A DNA stretch of 64,000 bases from Thauera butanivorans NBRC 103042 (GCF_001591165.1 NZ_BCUG01000018.1:52811-116810), one strand, 5' to 3'; shown: positions 31,360 to 41,159, counted from the stretch's first letter. Made by a program: numbers and translations. The notes: a model not told the origin generated them from the sequence alone.

Positions 31360-34329
31360 ATGACCAACCGCCACGGCCTCGCCGCCTGGAGCCTGGAAGT
31401 CGACGATGAGCGCTTCGCGCAGGCCTGTGCGGCGCTCGGCATCTTGAATGCTGCTGCCCGCCGCCAGCGCCGCCGCCGCATCGACCTGCTGGAGCAACTT
31501 GCCGCCAGACGGACGGAGGTGCATCGAATCGCGGACATCGCAGCCATGTTCGGCAGCATGCGCGACGGCGACAAGGCCATGGACTGGGAGATGCCTGCGC
31601 TGGCGGGGCTGGCGCGATTTCCATCCGCAAGCGTGCTGGCCGCAGCCTGGCAGAAATATATCGACGACGCGCCCTGGGGCACGCGCATCGCGGTGAAGAG
31701 CCGGGGCCGCCGCTGGAGCAGGCTGCTGCCCATGCTGCACACCTTGCAGCAGGCGCCGGTGGGCGCCGGCAGCGTGTTCGTCGCCGATGCCTTCGCCTGG
31801 GACGGACAGGTCGACTGGCAGTTGCCATTCAGTTTCGCCGCCTTGCCGGACGATCCGCTGGCCGATGCTTTCTCGGACTTCCGCACCTACTGGCGGGAGC
31901 CGTGGCCGTACCGTTTCTGCGTGGTCGACCGTTCGCAAGCGCGGGTGGAGATGCTCGTGTTCAGCGGACCGCTGCGGCATGTGGCGGGCCGGCTGCTGGC
32001 GAAGGGAGCGAGGTGCCGGGCGGCGCTCGTATTGCTGCTGGGCGGCATCGAAGATGATGCCGACGTCGAGGACGTCGCGCGCATCGTTGCCCGCGAAGTG
32101 TCGGCAGAGGGCGTGGTGTGCGTCACGCCACCAGCCGAAGCGGAACCTGATTGGGAGATGCAGGCGCTGGTGCGCCTGGGTGATGAACTGACTCATGACC
32201 GCCCGCTCGACGTGGCGCTGTCGATGGTTTTCGGGGAGAGCGTGACTGCCTTCCTGAGCCGTGACCTCGTGCAGCTGAGCCATCTCTCGAACTCGGTGGA
32301 GCGGATCGCGGGGCGGCTGAAGGCCTTGCCGGCCGATGCGTCGCTGGTGGTGAGCGAGCGCTCGCTGGATGATCTGATCCATGTTCCCGACCTCGTCGAG
32401 ACTTTGGAAACTGCGGTGCCGAGAGGAAGAGGGGGAGGGCTGGCAGGCGCCGGCCCTCCGGAAGAGGGAGGCGCGCCGGCCATGGCGGACTCCCTGCGCA
32501 AGGTCTCGCCAAAAATACTGGCCCGGAATATCCGCGGGTCGCGGGGAGCCTACGGCTACTACCGCGAGTCCGACGAGGCCTCCTCGCTGACGGAAGTGAC
32601 CAACGAGGTGAGGAAGCACGAGGCTGCCCGAGCCGCCGAGCAGCCCGAGACGCGTTACGTGCAGCACAGCTTCTGGCGCACGGAGGCAGGCGAACTGGTC
32701 GAGGAGCGTCAGCGCCTGATCGTGGGCACCACGGTGATGCTGCGCGTGCGCATCGGTCCGCCGGACGAACGCTGGCAGGCAGCGCCAGAACCCTTCCCGG
32801 CACATGAGCTGCCGCGCAACCGGCGCCGCCACCGCCTGCAGATCGTGTTCCACGAGCCCACCCAGCTCGACGCGCCGATGATGGAAGATCTCTGGCTGCC
32901 CGGTTCGGGGCCGAGCAGCGTGGCCGAGTTCGTGTTCACGCCCCGCGAGCCTGCGGCGTTCCAGGCCCGGATCACCGTGCTGCACCGGGGGCGCGTGCTG
33001 CAGACGGTATTGATCCATGCCCGTGTCGTGCCGCAGGGTGTGCAGGCGGGCGCTGGGGAGGGCATCGCGCAGCAGATCGAGGCGCGGGTGCGCGAGCACT
33101 GGAGTGACCTGGGCGCCCGGCGCCGGTTCGACGCATCCTTCGTGCTCAACCAGACGAATGCCGAGCGGCCGCTGCTGACCGGCGTTGCCGGCAAGCGCGC
33201 CTGGGCCACCGACCTCGATGGCATCAGGGAGCCTGTCGCGACCATCAACCAGCTGCTGTCGGAGGTCGCCTACAGCGTGGCCGACTACAGCGGAGGCCTG
33301 ACCCGGGGCGACAACCTGAAGCTGTTCTACAAACTGGCCCGGGTGGGGAGCGACCTCTATTCGGTGCTGGTGGCCGACCATCTGCAGCAACTGCGCAGCG
33401 GTGGAATGGATGTGGAGGAAGCCACCCATATCCAGATCATCAGCACCCGCGCCGACGAAGTGGTGCCTTTCGAATTCATCTACCAGTACCCGCCGCCGGA
33501 CGACGAGGACGACGTCCGTTTTTGCCCCAGCGCGCTCGAAGCATTGAGGGCGGGCGCCTGTCCCGGCCATTGCGACGGGCAGCAGGAGCCGGAACGGCAT
33601 GTGTGCCCGATGGGCTTCTGGGGCTTGCGCAAGGTCATCGAGCGGCACATCTACAGTCCGAGGATCGGCAAGCCCGACGGCGCGGAGCTGATCGTCCAGG
33701 CGGAGCCCGCCGGCGACCGGGTGCGCCTGCAACTCGATCAGCCTGCCCTGGTGGCTTACAGCCAGGAGGTGGAGCACGACGAAGTGAGCCCCGTCATCGC
33801 AATCCTGGCGGCGCGCCTGAACGGGCGCGTGCAGGAAGTGAAGGACTGGGACGAATGGAAGGCCACCGTCAGCGGCAGCCGCCCGACGCTGCTGGTGGCG
33901 TTTCCGCACAACACCGGCGACAAGCAGGACATCGCGCTGGAGATCGGCGGCAAGACCTTCAAGACGCTGCGCCTGCCGCGCGAATATGTGCACGTCGACG
34001 GCCCGTATCCGCTGGTGATGCTGCTCGGCTGCGATGTCGCCAGCACCGCCCAGCAGTATGCGAACCATATCCGCTATTTCCGCCAGGCCGGCGCGGCGGT
34101 GGTCATCTCGACCATCGCGACCGTGTTCGGGCCGCATGCGGTAAAGGTGGGCGAAAAAATGATCGAGGGCCTGCTGTCGATCAGCGGGCAAGCGGGCGAC
34201 GCACCTGGCGCGGATGCCGAAACATGTCTTGGCGAAGCCCTGCGGGCGGCCAAGCGCCAGGCCCTGCTCGACAGCCTGCCGATGGCGCTCTGCGTGGTCG
34301 CCTTCGGCGATGCCGATTGGCGGCTTTGA
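31360..34329 (+). CDS. Large CHAT-domain cysteine protease
   Basis: A 989-residue soluble protein. Residues 1-400 form an unrecognised helical/mixed region; 430-570 look like a beta-sandwich (RLIVGTTVMLRVRIGPPDE, FVFTPREPAAFQARITVLHRG). From about 600 to the end it reads like a caspase-like CHAT domain: the His-Cys dyad is most likely His850 (LLVAFPHNTGD) and Cys891 (LVMLLGCDVAS), 41 residues apart. An insertion carries four Cys (722, 734, 738, 749; CX11CX3CX10C), a possible zinc knuckle, before GFWGLRKVIERH. CHAT proteases act in bacterial conflict systems by cleaving a partner. It lies between the patatin gene (10 bases) and the MBL gene (13 bases), strongly suggesting one operon. Confidence 0.8.
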   Translation: MTNRHGLAAWSLEVDDERFAQACAALGILNAAARRQRRRRIDLLEQLAARRTEVHRIADIAAMFGSMRDGDKAMDWEMPALAGLARFPSASVLAAAWQKYIDDAPWGTRIAVKSRGRRWSRLLPMLHTLQQAPVGAGSVFVADAFAWDGQVDWQLPFSFAALPDDPLADAFSDFRTYWREPWPYRFCVVDRSQARVEMLVFSGPLRHVAGRLLAKGARCRAALVLLLGGIEDDADVEDVARIVAREVSAEGVVCVTPPAEAEPDWEMQALVRLGDELTHDRPLDVALSMVFGESVTAFLSRDLVQLSHLSNSVERIAGRLKALPADASLVVSERSLDDLIHVPDLVETLETAVPRGRGGGLAGAGPPEEGGAPAMADSLRKVSPKILARNIRGSRGAYGYYRESDEASSLTEVTNEVRKHEAARAAEQPETRYVQHSFWRTEAGELVEERQRLIVGTTVMLRVRIGPPDERWQAAPEPFPAHELPRNRRRHRLQIVFHEPTQLDAPMMEDLWLPGSGPSSVAEFVFTPREPAAFQARITVLHRGRVLQTVLIHARVVPQGVQAGAGEGIAQQIEARVREHWSDLGARRRFDASFVLNQTNAERPLLTGVAGKRAWATDLDGIREPVATINQLLSEVAYSVADYSGGLTRGDNLKLFYKLARVGSDLYSVLVADHLQQLRSGGMDVEEATHIQIISTRADEVVPFEFIYQYPPPDDEDDVRFCPSALEALRAGACPGHCDGQQEPERHVCPMGFWGLRKVIERHIYSPRIGKPDGAELIVQAEPAGDRVRLQLDQPALVAYSQEVEHDEVSPVIAILAARLNGRVQEVKDWDEWKATVSGSRPTLLVAFPHNTGDKQDIALEIGGKTFKTLRLPREYVHVDGPYPLVMLLGCDVASTAQQYANHIRYFRQAGAAVVISTIATVFGPHAVKVGEKMIEGLLSISGQAGDAPGADAETCLGEALRAAKRQALLDSLPMALCVVAFGDADWRL

Positions 34330-34342
34330 AAGGGAGCCATCC

Positions 34343-35452
34343 ATGGCGGAACAGGACTTTTTCCGCATCGAACTGCTGCCCGCCCTGCATGGCGACTGCC
34401 TGCTGGTGGAGTACGGAAACGCCTCGCGCACGCGGCGCATGCTGATCGACGGCGGCCCGATCGGCGGCTACAAGCATCTCGATGCGCGCCTGAACGTGCT
34501 TCCTGCGGGCGACCGCCGGTTCGAGCTGGTGGTGATGAGCCATGTGGATACCGACCACATCGAGGGCATCGTGCGGCTGTTCGCCAACCTTCCCGTTCCC
34601 ATCCGCGTGATCGACATCTGGTTCAATGGCTGGGGCCATCTGCAGCCGGGCAGGCAGGTGCTGGGCGGCAAGCAGGGCGAGTTCCTGAGCGCGCTGATCG
34701 TCCGCCGCTTCCGGCTGGACCAGTGGAACCACGCGTTCGGCGGCAAGGCCGTGGTGGTGCCGGACGATGGGTCCTTGCCGGAGCGCACGCTCGCCGACGG
34801 CATGAAACTGACCCTGCTGTCGCCGACGAACGCGAGGCTGGACAGGATGCGGACGAAGTGGAAGAAGGATCTCGGCCCGGAAGTGGTGCCCGGCGACCTG
34901 GATGCTGCGTGGGCAAGGCTGGCCGAACGCAGGGTCTATTTGCCCGGACAGGGGCTGCTCGGCAGCACACCCGAGCTGGACAAGCTGCTCGAACGCCAGC
35001 TCAAGATCGACGGTGCCGCCCCCAACGGCAGCTCCATCGCTTTCCTGGCCGAATACGGGGGCAAGTCATGCCTGTTCCTGGCCGATGCCCATCACGAGGT
35101 GATCGCAGCCTCGATCAGGCGCCTGTTGGAACAACGCGGCCAGAAAACGCTTCATGTCGACGCGGTGAAGGTGGCGCACCATGGCAGCGCGGGCAACATC
35201 AGCGACAAACTGCTCGCCCTGATCGACAGCCCGCGCTTCCTGATCAGCACCAACGGCGCCCAGTTCGGCCACCCCGACGCCGAGGCCGTGCAGCGCATCA
35301 TCGCCCGTTCGGTGCATCAGCCGCCCACGCTGTGCTTCAACTATGACTGCGACACCACCCGCCCCTGGGCGTCGCCGGAAAAGCAGGCCGAACTCGGCTA
35401 TGTCGCCGAATACAACCCGGTGCCGGACAAGCCTTATGTGATCGAGCTGTGA
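34343..35452 (+). CDS. ComEC-like MBL-fold metallohydrolase
   Basis: A 369-residue soluble metallo-beta-lactamase-fold protein related to the C-terminal domain of ComEC/Rec2. The metal motif is H67-x-D69-x-D71-H72 (SHVDTDHIEG); further ligands lie in SIAFLAEYGGKSCLFLADAHHE and VKVAHHGSAGN. No signal or membrane part is visible, so it is a stand-alone cytoplasmic hydrolase. AGGGAG precedes the ATG 13 bases after the CHAT gene stop. Stand-alone proteins of this type are found in predicted conflict systems, and might hydrolyse a nucleotide signal or nucleic acid; the substrate is not visible. Confidence 0.87.
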   Translation: MAEQDFFRIELLPALHGDCLLVEYGNASRTRRMLIDGGPIGGYKHLDARLNVLPAGDRRFELVVMSHVDTDHIEGIVRLFANLPVPIRVIDIWFNGWGHLQPGRQVLGGKQGEFLSALIVRRFRLDQWNHAFGGKAVVVPDDGSLPERTLADGMKLTLLSPTNARLDRMRTKWKKDLGPEVVPGDLDAAWARLAERRVYLPGQGLLGSTPELDKLLERQLKIDGAAPNGSSIAFLAEYGGKSCLFLADAHHEVIAASIRRLLEQRGQKTLHVDAVKVAHHGSAGNISDKLLALIDSPRFLISTNGAQFGHPDAEAVQRIIARSVHQPPTLCFNYDCDTTRPWASPEKQAELGYVAEYNPVPDKPYVIEL

Positions 35453-35581
35453 CCGGGCAGGCGCAGCGCCGGATTTCGTTATTCGCCGGTGGCCGGAGGA
35501 CGAGATTCCGGCTGGCTTCGGCGATGTGTTCGCGGTGCCGGGAACGGTGAAAGAACCCGGAGTTCGTGACCTCGTCCATCC

Positions 35582-36643
35582 TCATCTGCGTTCCCGTTGG
35601 GCCGGCTCCATGGGGTCTTGCCGCATTTCGCTCGGCGCTGCCCCCGTCCAGCTCCGGAATGCCCGCGCAAAGCTCTTTTCGCTGCCGAAGCCGACCGCGG
35701 CGGCGATCTGCTTGATGGGCCTCTTCGTCTGCAGCAGCAGGCGGATGGCGTGTTCGCGGCGGGCTTCGTTCTTCAGCCGCTGCAGCGACACGCCTTCGTC
35801 CTTCAGTTGCCGGTGCAGGGTGCGCACCGACAGGTTGAGCCGGGCGGCGAGGTCTTCGGCGGTGTGGGCGGCGCCGGGCGCGGCGTTCAGCAATTGCGCG
35901 ACGCTGTGCACCAGCAGGCGGTCGCGCCGGTATTGCAGAACGGTGAGCGGCAGCGCGCGCTGCAGCATCGCCTGCAAGGCGCGTTCGTCGCGGCGCACCG
36001 GCAGCGACAGGTAGCGGGAGTCGAAGCCGAAGCCGGCGGCGTCGGCGTCGAAGCGCAGCGGACCGGGGAACAGGTAGGGGTAGGCATCGGCGTGGCGCGG
36101 AGCGGGGAAGGGAAAGCGGGTTTCCGCCAGCGCGATGCGCGAATCGATCAGCCAGCTCGTGTAGCCCAGCAGGTAGCGCAGCGTGGTGACGAGGCAGAAT
36201 TCGCGCAGCTCGCCGAGCGCCGCGTGCTCGGTGACGCGGACCGTCGCCGTGCCGCGCTGCTGGTCGAATTCGAACACGATGTCCTCGGTCAGCAGGCGGT
36301 GGTGGCGGCACCAGCGCTTGAGCGCCACTTCCAGCGTGGGCGAGGTGAGCGAGGCGCGGCACAGCATGCCGTAGCTGCCCCACGGCAGGCGGCGCGAGAA
36401 CCAGCCCAGCGCTTCGTCGTCCAGCGCCTGCATGGCGATGCCGGAGATCGCCTCCATCTGCGCGGCGGTGACGCGCGCATCGGGGTCGTCGAGCAGGCTG
36501 GCGGGGATCTGCGCCTGGCGCAGCGCGCTGGCCGGATCCATCCCCCGGCGGCGGTACGCGGTGACGATCGCGCGGATGAAGGCGATCGGTGTGGCGGCGC
36601 GGCCCAGCGTGAGCTCGGCGGGCGAGGGGGTGAGGATCTTCAT
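35582..36643 (-). CDS. AraC-family regulator (arabinose-binding-like N-terminal domain)
   Basis: A 353-residue regulator with a variable N-terminal effector domain of the type that begins with [29 protein letters not shown], and a C-terminal double HTH ([50 protein letters not shown], and [23 protein letters not shown]). The ATG 36643 gives the usual N terminus. It diverges from liuA with 158 bases between the starts, so isovaleryl-CoA dehydrogenase is its likely target. Confidence 0.9.
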   Translation of the reverse strand: MKILTPSPAELTLGRAATPIAFIRAIVTAYRRRGMDPASALRQAQIPASLLDDPDARVTAAQMEAISGIAMQALDDEALGWFSRRLPWGSYGMLCRASLTSPTLEVALKRWCRHHRLLTEDIVFEFDQQRGTATVRVTEHAALGELREFCLVTTLRYLLGYTSWLIDSRIALAETRFPFPAPRHADAYPYLFPGPLRFDADAAGFGFDSRYLSLPVRRDERALQAMLQRALPLTVLQYRRDRLLVHSVAQLLNAAPGAAHTAEDLAARLNLSVRTLHRQLKDEGVSLQRLKNEARREHAIRLLLQTKRPIKQIAAAVGFGSEKSFARAFRSWTGAAPSEMRQDPMEPAQRERR

Positions 36644-36801
36644 GGCTGGAAATACTAGTCGACGTGGCACGATCTGCAACCCCGATGGCAGTTGTCGGGC
36701 GCCGCGCGGGGCTAATCTCGCTTCATCTCCGGGCGTGTGCCGTCCATCATTGGAGCGTGCGGCCTGCCTGGCGCCAGAAAAAATCGACAAGGAGACACCC
36801 C

Positions 36802-37983
36802 ATGAACGTGCCCAGCCTGAACTTCAACCTCGGCGAGACCATCGACGCGCTGCGCGACACGCTGCAGGCTTTCTGTGCCGCCGAGATCGCGCCGCGCGCG
36901 GCCGAGATCGACCGCGTCAATGAGTTTCCCGCCGACCTGTGGAAGAAGCTCGGCGACCTCGGCGTGCATGGCATGACGGTCAGCGAGGAATACGGCGGCA
37001 CCGACATGGGCTATCTCGCCCACATCGTGGCGATGGAGGAAATCTCGCGCGCATCGGCCTCGGTGGGCCTGTCCTACGGCGCACATTCCAACCTGTGCAT
37101 CAACCAGATCCGCCGCAACGGCACCGAGGCGCAGAAGCACAAGTACCTGCCCGGGCTGATTTCCGGCGAGTACGTCGGCGCGCTGGCGATGTCCGAGCCC
37201 AACGCCGGTTCCGACGTGGTGTCGATGAAGCTGCGCGCCGAGCGCAAGGGCGACCGCTTCATCCTCAACGGCAGCAAGATGTGGATCACCAACGGCGGCG
37301 ACGCCGACACCCTGGTGGTGTATGCCAAGACCGACATCGACGCCGGCGCGAAGGGCATCACCGCCTTCATCATCGAGAAGGGCATGAAGGGCTTCTCGCA
37401 CGGCACCCACCTCGACAAGCTCGGCATGCGCGGCTCCAACACCTTCCCGCTGTTCTTCGACGACGTCGAGGTGCCGGTCGACAACGTGCTCGGCGGCGAG
37501 GCCAACATCGGCCGCGGCGTGCAGGTGCTGATGTCCGGCCTCGACTACGAGCGCGCGGTGCTGTCGGGCGGCCCGCTCGGCATCATGGCGGCATGCATGG
37601 ACGCGGTCGTGCCCTACCTGCACGAACGCAAGCAGTTCGACACGCCCATCGGCGAATTCCAGCTCATGCAGGGCAAGGTCGCCGACATGTACTCCACCTG
37701 GTCCGCCTGCCGCGCCTACGCCTACGCCGTCGGCCAGGCCTGCGACCGCGCCGACCATGCCCGCACGCTGCGCAAGGACGCCGCCGGCGTCATCCTCTAC
37801 ACCGCCGAAAAAGCCACCTGGATGGCGGGCGAGGCCATCCAGGCCCTGGGCGGCGTCGGCTACACCAACGAATACGCGGTCGGCCGCCTGTGGCGCGACG
37901 CCAAGCTGTACGAGATCGGCGCCGGCACCAGCGAAATCCGCCGCATGCTGATCGGCCGCGAACTGTTCGCCGAGACGCGCTGA
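36802..37983 (+). CDS. liuA: Isovaleryl-CoA dehydrogenase
   Basis: A 393-residue flavoenzyme that oxidises isovaleryl-CoA to 3-methylcrotonyl-CoA in leucine degradation. The catalytic Glu of this branch lies in the loop [14 protein letters not shown], while the position used by short-chain dehydrogenases is Gly in [12 protein letters not shown]; this pattern separates IVD from other acyl-CoA dehydrogenases. FAD contacts appear in [15 protein letters not shown] and [17 protein letters not shown] precedes the ATG. The remaining liu genes begin only at 46519, after an inserted block. Confidence 0.95.
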   Translation: MNVPSLNFNLGETIDALRDTLQAFCAAEIAPRAAEIDRVNEFPADLWKKLGDLGVHGMTVSEEYGGTDMGYLAHIVAMEEISRASASVGLSYGAHSNLCINQIRRNGTEAQKHKYLPGLISGEYVGALAMSEPNAGSDVVSMKLRAERKGDRFILNGSKMWITNGGDADTLVVYAKTDIDAGAKGITAFIIEKGMKGFSHGTHLDKLGMRGSNTFPLFFDDVEVPVDNVLGGEANIGRGVQVLMSGLDYERAVLSGGPLGIMAACMDAVVPYLHERKQFDTPIGEFQLMQGKVADMYSTWSACRAYAYAVGQACDRADHARTLRKDAAGVILYTAEKATWMAGEAIQALGGVGYTNEYAVGRLWRDAKLYEIGAGTSEIRRMLIGRELFAETR

Positions 37984-38006
37984 AGCACGGAGGGGGAGGG
38001 CGGCGG

Positions 38007-38198
38007 CTACTCGCCCCTCCCCTCCCGCAGTTGTTCCAGCAGGCGTACGGCTTCGCCCATGCTGTCACGGGTGTCGAGCCTGCCCGAAAAGGCTTCGAGC
38101 GGCCCGATGGGGGGAGGATCGAGGGCGAACACTCCGGGCTTGTCCGGGATGGGTTCGAGTCGTGCTCGGCGCTCAGGAGAAAGATCTGATTTGCGCAT
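38007..38198 (-). CDS. Small hypothetical protein (63 residues)
   Basis: A short, charged frame tail-to-tail with liuA. It has a Pro-rich middle (PDKPGVFALDPPPIGPLEAFSGRLD) and an amphipathic C-terminal helix (SMGEAVRLLEQLREGRG), which is reminiscent of small antitoxins but not assignable. No ribosome site is seen and no toxin gene is adjacent. An AT-rich stretch with an inverted repeat lies just upstream and may be its promoter. It could be spurious. Confidence 0.3.
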   Translation of the reverse strand: MRKSDLSPERRARLEPIPDKPGVFALDPPPIGPLEAFSGRLDTRDSMGEAVRLLEQLREGRGE

Positions 38199-38440
38199 CG
38201 CATGCTTTGACAGGATTCGATTTTATTGAATCTTACTCCGTAAACTTTAATAAGAGTCGTGCTTGTCAAAGGATGTCAGCGAAACCCTGTCTTTGGGTGA
38301 TCGAGTGCCCGGCCTTGCTTTCCTGAAGGAGAGCGTCACCGCTCGCCTGGGTGGCCGCTGCCCTCGCCGGAAATCATGAGACACTTGGCCGATGCCCTGG
38401 CGGAGGCGCCGTGGGGACGGAACTGACGGAGTGACGAAAA
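38199..38440. promoter_or_regulatory. AT-rich gene-free stretch with inverted repeat
   Basis: Between the 63-residue frame and the isomerase gene the sequence turns AT-rich (38201-38270). TTGACA at 38207-38212 is a perfect -35 hexamer and GATTC/GAATC (38214-38232) form an inverted repeat with a nine-base centre. A matching -10 is weak (ATCTTA at 17 bases). It is probably a control region for one or both flanking genes. Confidence 0.35.
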
Positions 38441-39043
38441 ATGACCGAGCCGATCGATTTCTACTTCGACTTCTCCTCGCCTTACGGCTATTTCATGGCC
38501 GAGAAGATCGATGCGCTGGCGGCCGCCCATGGCCGCAGCGTGTGCTGGCGCCCCATCCTGCTGGGGGCGGTGTACAAGGTCACGGGCGACGTGCCCTTGC
38601 CCCTGAAGCCGCTCAAGGGCGATTACTCGAAGCGTGACTTCGAGCGCTCGGCCCGCTTCCTCGGCCTGTCCTGCCGCATTCCCGATGTTTTCCCGATCGG
38701 CACCCAGGTTGCCGCGCGCGCCTTCTACTGGCTGGACGACCACGATCCCGTCGAGGCCCGCCGCTTCGCGCTGGCCGCCTTGCGCGCCTACTTCGTCGAC
38801 GGACGCGACATCTCGCAGGAGAGTGCGGTGCTGGACATCGCGGCGGCCCAGGGCGCCGACCGCGCCGCGCTGGCCGAAGCGCTGGCCGGCGACGCGGTGC
38901 GGAATCGCCTCAAGGACGAATGCGCGCAGGCCATTGCCCGTGGCGTGTTCGGTTCGCCCTTCGTCATCATCGACGGCGAGCCCTTTTGGGGCGTGGACCG
39001 TATTCCGCAGCTCGAGCGCTGGCTGGAAACCGGCGGGTTCTGA
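38441..39043 (+). CDS. 2-hydroxychromene-2-carboxylate isomerase-like protein (DsbA fold, kappa GST)
   Basis: A 200-residue DsbA/kappa-GST-fold protein. FYFDFSSPYGYFMAEKIDAL at the N terminus carries the Ser that replaces the redox Cys and binds glutathione in this family; GVFGSPFVIIDGEPFWGVDRI near the end has the cis-Pro and substrate loop. HCCA isomerases act in naphthalene and related ring degradation, but family members without that pathway are common and no ring-cleavage genes are nearby. It stands alone between liuA and the SDR gene, convergent with the latter. Confidence 0.87.
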   Translation: MTEPIDFYFDFSSPYGYFMAEKIDALAAAHGRSVCWRPILLGAVYKVTGDVPLPLKPLKGDYSKRDFERSARFLGLSCRIPDVFPIGTQVAARAFYWLDDHDPVEARRFALAALRAYFVDGRDISQESAVLDIAAAQGADRAALAEALAGDAVRNRLKDECAQAIARGVFGSPFVIIDGEPFWGVDRIPQLERWLETGGF

Positions 39044-39046
39044 GTT

Positions 39047-39823
39047 TCAGACGCGCAGCCTCCCGGTCTGCGTCATACCCGCCGCCATGTAGCCGCCGTC
39101 GACGACCAGGGTTTCGCCGTTTACATACGAGGCTGCGGGCGAGGCCAGGTAGGCGATGGCGTCGGCAATGTCTTGCGGCGTGCCGCGGCGGCGCGCGGGC
39201 ACCATTGCAAGGATGTTGTCCCAGGTTTCGTCGGAATAGGTGCCGAGCGTCATCGGCGTCTCGATCGCGCCGGGGGCGATCGCGTTCGCGGTCACGCCAA
39301 GCGGCCCGAGTTCGAGTGCGAGCTGCCGGGTCAGGCCGATGATGGCGGCCTTGGAGCTGCCGTAGGCGGCACGCCCGACACCGGCGCGCAAGCCGGAAAC
39401 CGAGGTGATGTTGATGATCCGACCATAGCCGCGTTCAGCCATGCCCCGTGCGGCACGCTGGCTGGCAAGAAAGGTGCCGGTGACATTGACGCGCATGACC
39501 CTGTCCCAGCTCTCCGGAGAAAAATCCAGCAGCGGCTCGACCAGCATCAGCCCCGCGCTATTGACCAGCACGTCGGTTCCGCCGAACGCGGCCTCGGCGT
39601 GGTCGAAGCCGGTGGCAATCGAGCTTGCGTCGCCGACATCCATCGCAACACTCGTCGCCTTGCCGCCGGCCGCGGCGATTTCCTGTGCAACCGTGCTGGC
39701 GCTGCGGGCGTCCCGGTCGGTCACGACGACCTGGGCACCGCGCCGGGCGAGCGTCAGCGCGGCAGCCCGCCCGATGCCCGATCCGCCTCCGGTCACGAGA
39801 GCCGTGCCGTAATCTTCGCGCAT
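39047..39823 (-). CDS. Short-chain dehydrogenase/reductase
   Basis: A 258-residue classical SDR: NAD(P)-binding TGGGSGIGRAA, NSAG, catalytic Ser in ITSVSGL, and the YGSSKAA motif with catalytic Tyr and Lys. A second Gly-Pro region LGPLGVTANAIAPGAIETPM follows. GGGAGG precedes the ATG 39823, which is preferred over one three codons earlier that overlaps this site. It is the last gene of the leftward TRAP/CoA-ligase operon, 19 bases after dctM, so it probably oxidises or reduces a hydroxyacyl intermediate of the imported acid. Confidence 0.92.
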   Translation of the reverse strand: MREDYGTALVTGGGSGIGRAAALTLARRGAQVVVTDRDARSASTVAQEIAAAGGKATSVAMDVGDASSIATGFDHAEAAFGGTDVLVNSAGLMLVEPLLDFSPESWDRVMRVNVTGTFLASQRAARGMAERGYGRIINITSVSGLRAGVGRAAYGSSKAAIIGLTRQLALELGPLGVTANAIAPGAIETPMTLGTYSDETWDNILAMVPARRRGTPQDIADAIAYLASPAASYVNGETLVVDGGYMAAGMTQTGRLRV

Positions 39824-39842
39824 GTTTTCCATCCTCCCTGTC

Positions 39843-41159
39843 TCAGCGTCCCATCATCGTGTCGGGCAGCCAGGTCGTGATCACGGGGAATGCGAACAGG
39901 ATGGCCACGGTGAACAGTTCCATGATGACGAACCACTGCGCGCCACGGAAGATGTCGGTCAGCGAGGTGCTGCGGTCGATGCCGGCGATGACGAAGCAGT
40001 TCAGGCCCACCGGCGGCGTCATCAGCCCGATCTCGCACATCTTCACGCACAGGATGCCGAACCAGATCGGATCGAAGCCGAGACCGGCAACCGTCGGGAA
40101 GACGATCGGCAGCGTGATGACCATCATCGAAAAGGCATCGAGGAACATGCCGAGCGGTATATAGACCAGCAGCAGGACCGCGACGATCAGCGTGGGCGAA
40201 ATACCGCTTTGCACGATCGCTTCCGAGATTGCCTGCGGGATCTGCACCAGCGTCAGGAAGTAGCTGAAGATGCCGGCGCCGATCATGGTGAACAGAATCA
40301 TCACCGTGGTCGTCGCGGTGCTGCGGAAGCTGTCGAGCAGCCGCGTGCCCAGCGTCGCACGGGCCACGCGCGAAAAGACCAGCATCAGCAGCGCAGCGAA
40401 TGCCCCGACAGCCCCCGCCTCGGTCGGCGTGATGAGGCCAAGATAGATGCCGCCGAGCACGAGCAGAAAAAGAACGAGCACTTGCCAGGCTTGCCCGGTC
40501 GACCGGATCCGTTCCCCCCATGGCGAACGTGGGCTGCGTGCTTCCCTGTTCATGCCGCGGCGGCCGATGATCGCGACGCCGGCCATGAAGACGAGCGTGG
40601 TCAGGATTCCGGGCACGAAGCCGGCGATCAGCATCTTGCCGGCCGAAACTTCGGTCAGCGCGGCGTAGAAGATCAGCAGCACCGACGGTGGAATCAACAC
40701 GCCGAGCACGCCGCCTGCAGCGACGGAGCCTGCCGAGAGGCGCGGATCGTAGCCCGCCTTCTTCATTTCGGGGATGGCGACCGCGCCGACGGTGGCCGCG
40801 GTGGCGACCGATGATCCCGAAGTGGCGGCAAAGCCTGCCGAGGTGAGGATGCTGGCCATGGCGAGACCGCCTGGCAGGTGGCCGACCCATTTGCGTGCAA
40901 CGTCGAAGAGCCGTTTGCCGACCTGGGCGTGGTGGGCGAAAGCGCCCATCAGGATGAAGAGGGGGATGACGGTCAGCGTGTAGCTTGCCGTGGTCGAAAA
41001 GGGCAGGGATTTCATCCGATTGAGAAGGAAGTCGAGATTTTCGACCATGACGATGCCGAACGCGCCCGACAGCGCGAGAGCGGCAAATACCGGCGTGCCG
41101 AGCGCCATGAGCAGAAGGATCAGCCCGACGGCGATAGTGGTGATGAGGGTGACGTCCAT
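39843..41159 (-). CDS. TRAP transporter large permease (DctM type)
   Basis: A 438-residue inner-membrane protein with about twelve hydrophobic segments and typical DctM motifs (LALSGAFGIVMV, LMGAFAHHAQVGKRLFDVARKWVGHLPGGLAMA, SAGFAATSGSSVATAATVGAVAIPEM, SAGSVAAGGVLGVLIPPSVLLIFYA). It forms the translocation pathway of a sodium-driven TRAP importer together with the small permease 79 bases upstream and the DctP binding protein. AGGAACC precedes the ATG. Confidence 0.94.
   Translation of the reverse strand: MDVTLITTIAVGLILLLMALGTPVFAALALSGAFGIVMVENLDFLLNRMKSLPFSTTASYTLTVIPLFILMGAFAHHAQVGKRLFDVARKWVGHLPGGLAMASILTSAGFAATSGSSVATAATVGAVAIPEMKKAGYDPRLSAGSVAAGGVLGVLIPPSVLLIFYAALTEVSAGKMLIAGFVPGILTTLVFMAGVAIIGRRGMNREARSPRSPWGERIRSTGQAWQVLVLFLLVLGGIYLGLITPTEAGAVGAFAALLMLVFSRVARATLGTRLLDSFRSTATTTVMILFTMIGAGIFSYFLTLVQIPQAISEAIVQSGISPTLIVAVLLLVYIPLGMFLDAFSMMVITLPIVFPTVAGLGFDPIWFGILCVKMCEIGLMTPPVGLNCFVIAGIDRSTSLTDIFRGAQWFVIMELFTVAILFAFPVITTWLPDTMMGR

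Noticed and set aside
30234..35452. The cassette as a CBASS system with a CapV-type patatin
   Set aside because: No CD-NTase or Cap2/Cap3 gene is present on either side, and the CHAT and MBL genes are not CBASS parts.
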